Assembly: GCA_038496445.1 (NCBI GenBank)
Contig: JALMLS010000589.1
Span: 62,001 to 126,000 of the forward strand
DNA: 64,000 nt
DNA from: Trichosphaerium sp. ATCC 40318
Lineage: Eukaryota > Discosea > Flabellinia > Trichosidae
Direction of reading: 5' to 3'
Shown: positions 57,867 to 64,000 of the stretch, piece after piece
How the letters are laid out: every line of letters begins with the position of its first letter
Position numbering within the stretch: position 1 is the first letter of the stretch
The notes under the pieces: generated by a model
What the model was told of the DNA's origin: nothing
Database searches by the model: none
Seen by the model: only the letters and a program-made list of their open reading frames with translations
Made by a program: the position numbers and the translations under genes

Positions 57867-58670
57867 GAAAAAAAAGAGCCAAAATATGAAGGAAGAAAAA
57901 AAAGCATCGACCAGCTTTCTGAACGCTTTTCTTTTTTCATCAAAAGGAGAAGGAAGAGTTCTCAAAATTTTTTTTAGGTTCTTTTTTTTTTTTTTTTAAA
58001 CCTTGCAGTGTACAGAACAAAGAAAAAAAACGCGCCTTTCAACGTTGTTTTTGTGTTGCAACACATATTCACCGTATTGTAAAAGTAAAGTATAATTATT
58101 GAACTAAGAGTTAGTTGACTATAGAAAGCCGGTCGTAACAAACAAGTCCGAGCGTGAAGTTTTTTTTTAGCAGTTGATTTCTCGTCTTCCCTTTAGTCAG
58201 ACGTTGCGCGAGGTTTATAATACGTTGCCAAGTGCGGTGGTAATCGATACACAGAATAACACGCCTTGTATTCGATTTCTAAACTGAGTTTGTTTAAAAC
58301 AGCTAGAAATCGAAAGAATCACATTACGATTGTGTTGTCAGTGCCTTGCAAAGACCACTTTCCGTTTAAGGTATTCCAAGCTCAGTACGTCAGAAAAGTG
58401 CAATAACGGTACGTTTTCATAGACTATTAGTAGCGTAAAGAACGCATCAACGGAGTTTGATAATGTTCGGCCTTGTTGGGTTTTCGGCTGTTATTCTGGC
58501 CGCAATTTTTCACTCTCCCTCCCTAAGTCTCCTAATACCCTTTAAATACATAATAAATCATTGACGTATACTCGTAGACAAGTTGACAAAAAAGCCGCAA
58601 AAATCGGGCCGCTTTTTTTATCAAATTTATTTCCGAAGTTTACTTCATTTTCTATTAAACACAACAAAAG
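57867..58670. other. Intergenic region
   Basis: About 0.8 kb, T-rich just after the G-alpha stop. The ORFs at 57805-57999 and 58583-58765 overlap the ends of neighbouring genes and have no motifs. Confidence 0.5.
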
Positions 58671-61204
58671 ATGAAGCTCTTGATCGCTGTATTACTTTGC
58701 GTAACAGGTATGTATTACTGCCATGTATTCAACGGAACAAACCCGTTGCAACATTAAGAGTTTAAGACCTTTCTTCTAAACGTTTTTTTTTCTCTAGTTT
58801 GTTACGCTGCAACTGAATTTAATTGCACTGCACCTGATTGGAGTGTACTCTTTACAAAATGTAGAGATGTATTAGCTCAAATTAAGAACGAAACAAGACC
58901 GGTATGCCCCTTTTAAACAATTAAAACGTCGCTTCGTTGTGAGTCTCTAATGTGCTCTACAACACTAAATTTTCAGTCAGTCCGAACCAATAATACCTAC
59001 TCGTAGAGTATTTTGTAGCTAAAAACAGAACAACCTTCAAAAACCTACTTCGTCAAACTTTTTTTCTCTCACGACACAAAAGTCAACTCAAGTATTTGAC
59101 ACTATTTTTTTTTTTATTATTCTGCGCTTCTCCCTCACAATAATTGGTGTGCTAAGTTTCCTTCAGGCTAGAAATGATAGTGGCATAAACGATTTGCCTA
59201 CATACTCTCCTACAAGAGACCTAACAAAACGTGCTGCAGTTCTTGAAGACTTCGAAATATCTGAAGGAAGATTGAATATTTGTGGAGCCGCATCTGCATG
59301 TGCTATTGAGTACAGGAAACAAGCTCGCATTATTGCTTTCTGCGCAAAAAATCAAGTACTCGCAGATGCTGCCAAAGACAATGAAACTGTCGAAGCACAT
59401 GGATTGCCTATTTTGAGAATAATAAACTTCTTGAGAGACCAATGGTACGACAAGAAACATGTCATTGTTTTCTGTTTTTCTCACCCTTTCTTTTTAGTAA
59501 ACCAGAAATTGTTGACAACAGATGTCCTGTAGTAATGAGAAGACGCTTTCTAGCTCTTGCCGATGCTGTTGTAGACAGTTGTTTCGTTAGAGACAATATT
59601 CTTAACGGTGTTTGTTCTGCTAGATGTGACTTTGCTCTTCGTGCTCTTGCAAACATTGCACGTAGATGTATTCACAGACCAGAAGTATTCGAAACAATGA
59701 GAAGACTAAAACCTCTCGTTGCTAAACGTAAACTAGTATGCGATAGAGTAGGAAACTGCTCCGCTTTGAGAATTCGTTTAACTGGTCTTTTCAACACTTG
59801 CCAAGAAGCTGTTGCTGGAGGTGTACGTTACTTGTTTTTTTCTTTCAAATTACAGTTAGTTTGGTTCTTACCTTCTTTTTAGAATTGCTCCGTAGCCTGC
59901 AGAGCTTTGCGTATTGCTGGACGTCGTTACATTAACCATTGTACACGTGCCAACATGGGTAACTCTTCTACAAACTTGACAGAAGAAGCACGTACTAAGA
60001 TTATTGCTATTGATGAAGTATGTGAATTTGTTCGTCGTGGTGATATTGAAACTGAAGAAGAAAGTAACGGTAGATACATTCGTACTATTGTGCGTCGTCC
60101 TATCGACTTCCCTGGATCAGCTGTCGCTGATGTACGTTGATACACATCTCATACTTATAGTTAATGTACTGACATTGAACTCTAGTGTATTTCCCAAGTC
60201 AAACAAGACAATGGTTCAAACTCCAAAGCTCCATTTATGAGATGTGCTTTCGCTGCATGCAAGAGCAAGGTTAATACTACCTTAGAGATGGTTTTCGATA
60301 GAATGTCCGATTGTCTTGATTCCAATATTGATGATCCAGATGCTTGTCTTGATACACGTGATATGGTTGAAGATGGTGAAGGTGAAGATTCAGTTGATGT
60401 CGGTGAAGGATCCGTTGATGCTAATGAAAACACTGGTAATGATGGTACCGGCGCAGAAGTAGCCACAACCGTCCAATCCATGTCTTTTGACGATGGCTGT
60501 CGTATGGAATGGAAATCACGATCTTCTTCAATCAATGCTACTGATGACGCTGATGATACACCTGTCGGTGCTGGCGTAGAAAACGTACTTGCATTGAGAC
60601 AATGTGTCCGTAAAAGAGAAAACACAACGTAAGAAGACAACAGCCTTTTTTTTGTCTTTGTTTAAGCTTGTTTTTTTCTCTTACTGACTCTTTTTTTTGA
60701 AGTCGTGTTGTCTCTCTTCATCTCCGCTGCAGTGCTACTTTTGGTGACCTCGAAGATGATCCAGAATACCCTGATTTCAAGAGAATCACATGCGGATGTG
60801 GAGGTATCTTCAGAGCCAAGAAGACTGGTACTTGTGTCACATGGGAAGGTGTAGAGAAAGAAGTTACTGTTGTGTTGAAGGTTATTACAAAGATTAACGT
60901 CAAGGTAACAAACCGTCAACCTAAAGGTGCTTCAATGCAACAAATCCGTGTTATCGGACAACTCATTGGAGGTGACGACTGTGAAACATTCGAGTGGGAT
61001 CCATCTGCTACTGTAAACGAAGCAAACTTGGATACTGCTACTACACAGACACCTACAACACCTATTATGCCTTCATCTCCTGTAGCCCCTGTAGCCCCTG
61101 TAGGTCCTGTAGCTCCTGTAGCTACTGATGCTCCAGCCAGTGGTGCTTCAAATGTTTTCGTTGCTTTAGCTTCAATTCTTGTTGCTCTTCTTGTTGTAAT
61201 GTAA
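58671..61204 (+). CDS. Large cysteine-rich GPI-type surface protein
   Basis: Exons 58671-58707, 58798-58901, 59167-59444, 59498-59822, 59883-60131, 60186-60628 and 60703-61204 sum to 1938 bases, 645 residues. A signal peptide (MKLLIAVLLCVTVCYA) leads into an all-helical, Cys- and Arg-rich ectodomain with recurrent C-x-n-C helices (FTKCRDVLAQIKNE, CRALRIAGRRYINHCTRANM, KPEIVDNRCPVVMRRRF). Near residue 430 there is an acidic insertion (VEDGEGEDSVDVGEGSVD). The C-terminus has PVAPVGPVAPVA repeats and then NVFVALASILVALLVVM with no tail, a GPI signal. Codon choice is markedly uniform (CGT, GCT, GTT, AAC) compared with neighbours, as expected for a highly expressed coat protein. The family was not recognised. 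Confidence 0.88.
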
Positions 61205-62531
61205 ATAGCCCTTGAGCAATAAACCAAAACAATTATAACAAAACACTCTGTTGAGTAACTGTTTTCAATTCAGATTGTCAATATTCAAAGGCAGCAAGCG
61301 ACTGAAAGGGATGTACTGTAGAATTTAATGATTTGTTTAGTATGCTTTACAGAAGCACGTGTTCTTTTCATTGTGTAATGTTTTATGATTGGCTTTTAAA
61401 TTCTCGTATCAACTTTGCAACTTTAAAGTGACCATTTCTTTGAGCAACTAATAAAAAAGTTAGAAAGAAACAACAACATCCTTTAACAAACAGTTGTTTG
61501 TTTGTTGCATACTTAATATAGCAGTAGCATTGAACCTTTCAACTTTAATATCAACATCTATTTCATCAGCAAAGCTTCAAGAAAGAACTTGACAACTTTT
61601 ATATGCCCACAAAGAAACAAAGCCTTTAAATAAAATGTTTTTGACAAAAAACCCTTTTAAATAACCAATAAGTGAAACTACTTACATCAAAAACAATGTG
61701 TTTTTCTAGACATGTGTAGTATCAGACTTTTTAGTTGTGATAAGCTTTTTAGCTGGTGATCGCACATTAATACAAACGCAAGTCAACCTTCATTGAATGG
61801 GTAGCTTCTTTTTCCTTCGGTTAACAAAAAGAAAGTGACTTAATTAGTCTACCACGTGATTAGTGTACTAACACGTTTGACAATGATAGCTGGTATACCA
61901 ACTGTACTCAATAGTGGTTGTTGGAAACGGCTTTTAATAACCGGCTTGTCATTTGGATGTTGAGAAAATTGTATACGGCTTAATTGGCTTATTTCGCTTT
62001 CGTTTCCAAGTTCTCACAATTTCAAAATGTACACCAAATCAATCCATGTAAGTATAAGATATTGCCAAACGAAGACCTACATGCTCGAAATGATGACCGA
62101 TATCAAGTTTTTCAGGTGAATAGCGTATTGGAATGCACTTACTAGTTGATTGCTGTCATCACTATGTGGACTCATACTCTTCATATTCAACTATTCGAAT
62201 ACCATGGATTTTAACATTGCCTCAGTCACTTTTGTATTTATAGCTCTCAGTATGAATACCTTTCAATACTATTATCCCATCATCACTAGCAGAGGTTTCA
62301 TTAACACACCTCAGAGTTAGCACCCACCTTTGTTTGATAAAACATTACTTAGTCATGAATACATTTTGCTTTAACTGTCATGAATACATTTTGCTATTAA
62401 CTGAGTCCAATTGAGCTCTAGTCAAGTTGATTATTTGTTTTCATACTAAACTCTTATCTTCATATTCTTGCAGGAACAATCACATTCCACTAATAGACAT
62501 ACATTTCAGCTACACAAACTGTAGTGTTGTG
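61205..62531. other. Intergenic region with repeats
   Basis: About 1.3 kb between convergent genes with no supported coding sequence. It contains one half of an inverted composite repeat (61721-61907, listed separately) and a small direct repeat of CATGAATACATTTTGCT at about 62355 and 62380. Confidence 0.5.
61721..61907. repeat. Composite repeat, left copy
   Basis: The part at about 61721-61758 (GATAAGCTTTTTAGCTGGTG) is directly repeated at 63627-63646. The part at about 61790-61907 is an imperfect reverse complement of 63640-63745, sharing an ACTAATCA[C/T]GTG core, CTTTCTTTTTGT-like and GAAGGAAAAAGAAG blocks. Direct and inverted pieces together suggest two rearranged copies of one element. 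Confidence 0.6.
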
Positions 62532-62922
62532 TTAGTCTTTTGGCTTGGTTTTATCTGTGCCACCTTCATCTTCTAATTCCATCGATAAAAAGGATTCTAT
62601 ATCATTTATCAAGGTGTTAAACTCCTAAATAAAAAGAAAGGTTAGAATCATAATAAATGCTCTATTTTACCTCTAAGTCTATAGTGTCTACTGGCTCCAT
62701 AATAAGTTCATTCATATCAAAACTATTAGGACTGAGTGCACGCTCGAGGGCCACCAGTTGTTCCTTGTAAAACTTTCTACGTTTGACCTTAAAATATATT
62801 TTTTGCTTTACATTGGTTCTAAATGAACAACGACACATGCCACTAATAAATTCAAGCATAGTTTCTATTTCATCATTTATATCAGTTATCTTCATTTCTA
62901 TATGTTGGGCACGTGTCTCAAT
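62532..62922 (-). CDS. Small coiled-coil protein, 5' end unresolved
   Basis: Two minus-strand exons, 62671-62922 and 62532-62624, are joined in phase 0 and encode 114 residues: TRAQHIEMKITDINDEIETM, then RRKFYKEQLVALERAL and an acidic tail ending GTDKTKPKD. The heptad-like pattern suggests a coiled coil, as in small subunits of trafficking complexes. The upstream exon with the start codon was not found; an ATG near 63049 opens MACFTNKDNPQTAFSELIYS but no donor connects it. Function unknown. Confidence 0.55.
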
Positions 62923-63811
62923 CTATACTGAACTTAAAAAAAGGAAAAAGAAGAATTATTTTTGAAAAGCTTTCTTCAAGATGCAAAGACATGAATAAAT
63001 AAGTTCGGAAAAGGCGGTTTGCGGGTTGTCCTTATTTGTAAAACACGCCATAGTTTAATCAGTTTTTGGTAAGAGGGCACGTGGAGCTGAGTGGTATAAA
63101 CGAAAATATTTGAAGAATTTGTTCGCATAACTACAGGATTTGAAGCTAGCGCACTGAGGCGTTGTGGAATGTCATGTTTAAATGCTGTGGCTCGTTCACA
63201 AAGCAAAAAGTGGTGACTTTGCGGTCTAACTGTTCCAAAATGCAGTTTTAAAGAGAAAAGCTGTATAGATTGTTGAATTTAGGTGTTTTGTGCGTACTTG
63301 TTTATGTATCTGCGAAAGTGATGAATTAGGAGTGTTCCCTTTGTCTCTTTGAAATAACCGATTCATGGTGAATGTCTGTTTTTTTTTTTACGATACAATA
63401 CTTGCTGAACTCCTTTGACCAAATTAATGTTAGATCCCTATCATCCATTGGCCTACAAACACAAATACACCTGATTGGAGGAAACCCATCTTGTGGCTTG
63501 ACCGTTTGGTCGCAAATCCTGAGACCCTGTTTTATTAAAAGTTGCAAGTACATTGTAATCATTGCGTTGCCTTAGTTTCAGACATCCGTAAACCTGGTTT
63601 GTACATACATCAGACTTGTTATTTGCGATAAGCTTTTTAGCTGGTGTACCAGTTATCATTGTCAAAAGCAATAGTTACACTAATCATGTGTTCACTTTTC
63701 TTTTTGTAAAACGAAGGAAAAAGAAGAGACCCATTCAACGAATTTAGGCTTAAGTGGTAGTAATGTACAGTAATATCATAGAGTAGAGCATTGTTACAAG
63801 TGTTAGACACT
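62923..63811. other. Region between divergent genes, with repeat copy
   Basis: It probably includes the missing 5' exon of the coiled-coil gene and the promoter of the F-box gene. The right copy of the composite repeat lies at 63608-63745. Confidence 0.45.
63608..63745. repeat. Composite repeat, right copy
   Basis: It shares a direct block with 61721-61758 and an inverted block with 61790-61907. See the left copy. Confidence 0.6.
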
Positions 63812-64000
63812 ATGGAAGAAAAAACGCAACCTGAAGGCGATTATACCATCGTAGACTTTCCCATGGAGGTATGTATACTGGTAATTACAAGATTAACGTA
63901 TTTTAGATAATACTCCACTTATTAGCGTTTGTTGATGATATTGAAGACCTTTGCGCTTGTATGCAGGTTAATAAACTCCTTTGTAGCTGTTGTAGCGATA
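63812..64000 (+). CDS. F-box protein, 5' end only
   Basis: Exon 1 is 63812-63868 (MEEKTQPEGDYTIVDFPME) and exon 2 starts at 63907 after a TTTTAG acceptor and runs off the window. The joined reading DFPMEIILHLLAFVDDIEDL and CACMQVNKLLCSCCS fits an F-box (LPxEILxxIxxxL, then xxxCxxVxKxL). What the C-terminus holds cannot be seen; leucine-rich or MORN-like repeats would match other F-box genes in this window. Confidence 0.7.

Noticed and set aside
60182-60640. A 152-codon minus-strand frame
   Set aside because: It lies opposite an exon of the cysteine-rich surface protein whose phases and cysteines are consistent; the antisense frame is Ser-rich only because of the acidic coding region.
1-64000. 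tRNA, rRNA or transposase genes
   Set aside because: I found no cloverleaf with conserved A and B boxes, no rRNA-like stretch, and no reading frame with transposase, reverse transcriptase or integrase motifs.
1-64000. A giant-virus or integrated viral origin for the whole window
   Set aside because: Dense spliceosomal introns, mitochondrial proteins, G-alpha, BCS1 and ABC genes point to a cellular nucleus; only the F-box/MORN family hints at exchange with viruses.

Overview
The window is nuclear DNA of a unicellular eukaryote. About two dozen genes are packed on both strands, most cut by short introns, and TAA, TAG and TGA all act as stops, so the code is standard. Introns start mainly with GTACGT, GTATGT or GTAAGT, end in T-rich AG, and are usually 40-120 bases long. 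I could not place the organism. The Pro-Thr stalk on one surface protein and the F-box proteins with MORN-like or leucine-rich repeats suggest a protist, but this does not decide a lineage. Exon coordinates were read by hand from splice signals. For most genes the exon lengths sum to a whole number of codons with no internal stop, which is the main check available.

Bases 1-16,430 form a cell-surface cluster. It holds two tandem minus-strand copies and one divergent plus-strand copy of a single-pass membrane protein family with propeller-like repeats, a small secreted protein, an unusual fusion of a seven-helix region to a DUF4395 domain, a broken F-box/leucine-rich-repeat gene, and a secreted protein with a Pro-Thr stalk and a GPI-type tail.

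Bases 17,000-32,800 carry an F-box/MORN-like gene, a BCS1-type AAA ATPase, a small unknown protein, a PAP2-like membrane protein, a protein with an Ig-like C-terminus, a ROK sugar kinase fused to a bromodomain, a half-size ABC transporter, and a single-domain secreted saposin. A remnant of an F-box/MORN gene lies beside the saposin gene.

Bases 33,300-47,460 carry a SURNod19-like secreted protein with a one-base frame break, a basic DEK-C-like nuclear protein, a second F-box/MORN-like gene, a Gfo/Idh/MocA oxidoreductase, a fragment resembling the end of DNA topoisomerase II, a mitochondrial-type D-lactate dehydrogenase, and a 501-residue F-box protein with about 19 near-identical 21-residue repeats.

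Bases 47,900-64,000 carry a very large minus-strand gene with an N-terminal PH domain and a C-terminal filamin-type repeat, a G-protein alpha subunit, a 645-residue cysteine-rich GPI-type surface protein, a partial small coiled-coil gene, and the start of another F-box gene. Two features cross the whole window: a CACGTG palindrome found in the introns of nearly every gene, and occasional GC-AG introns.
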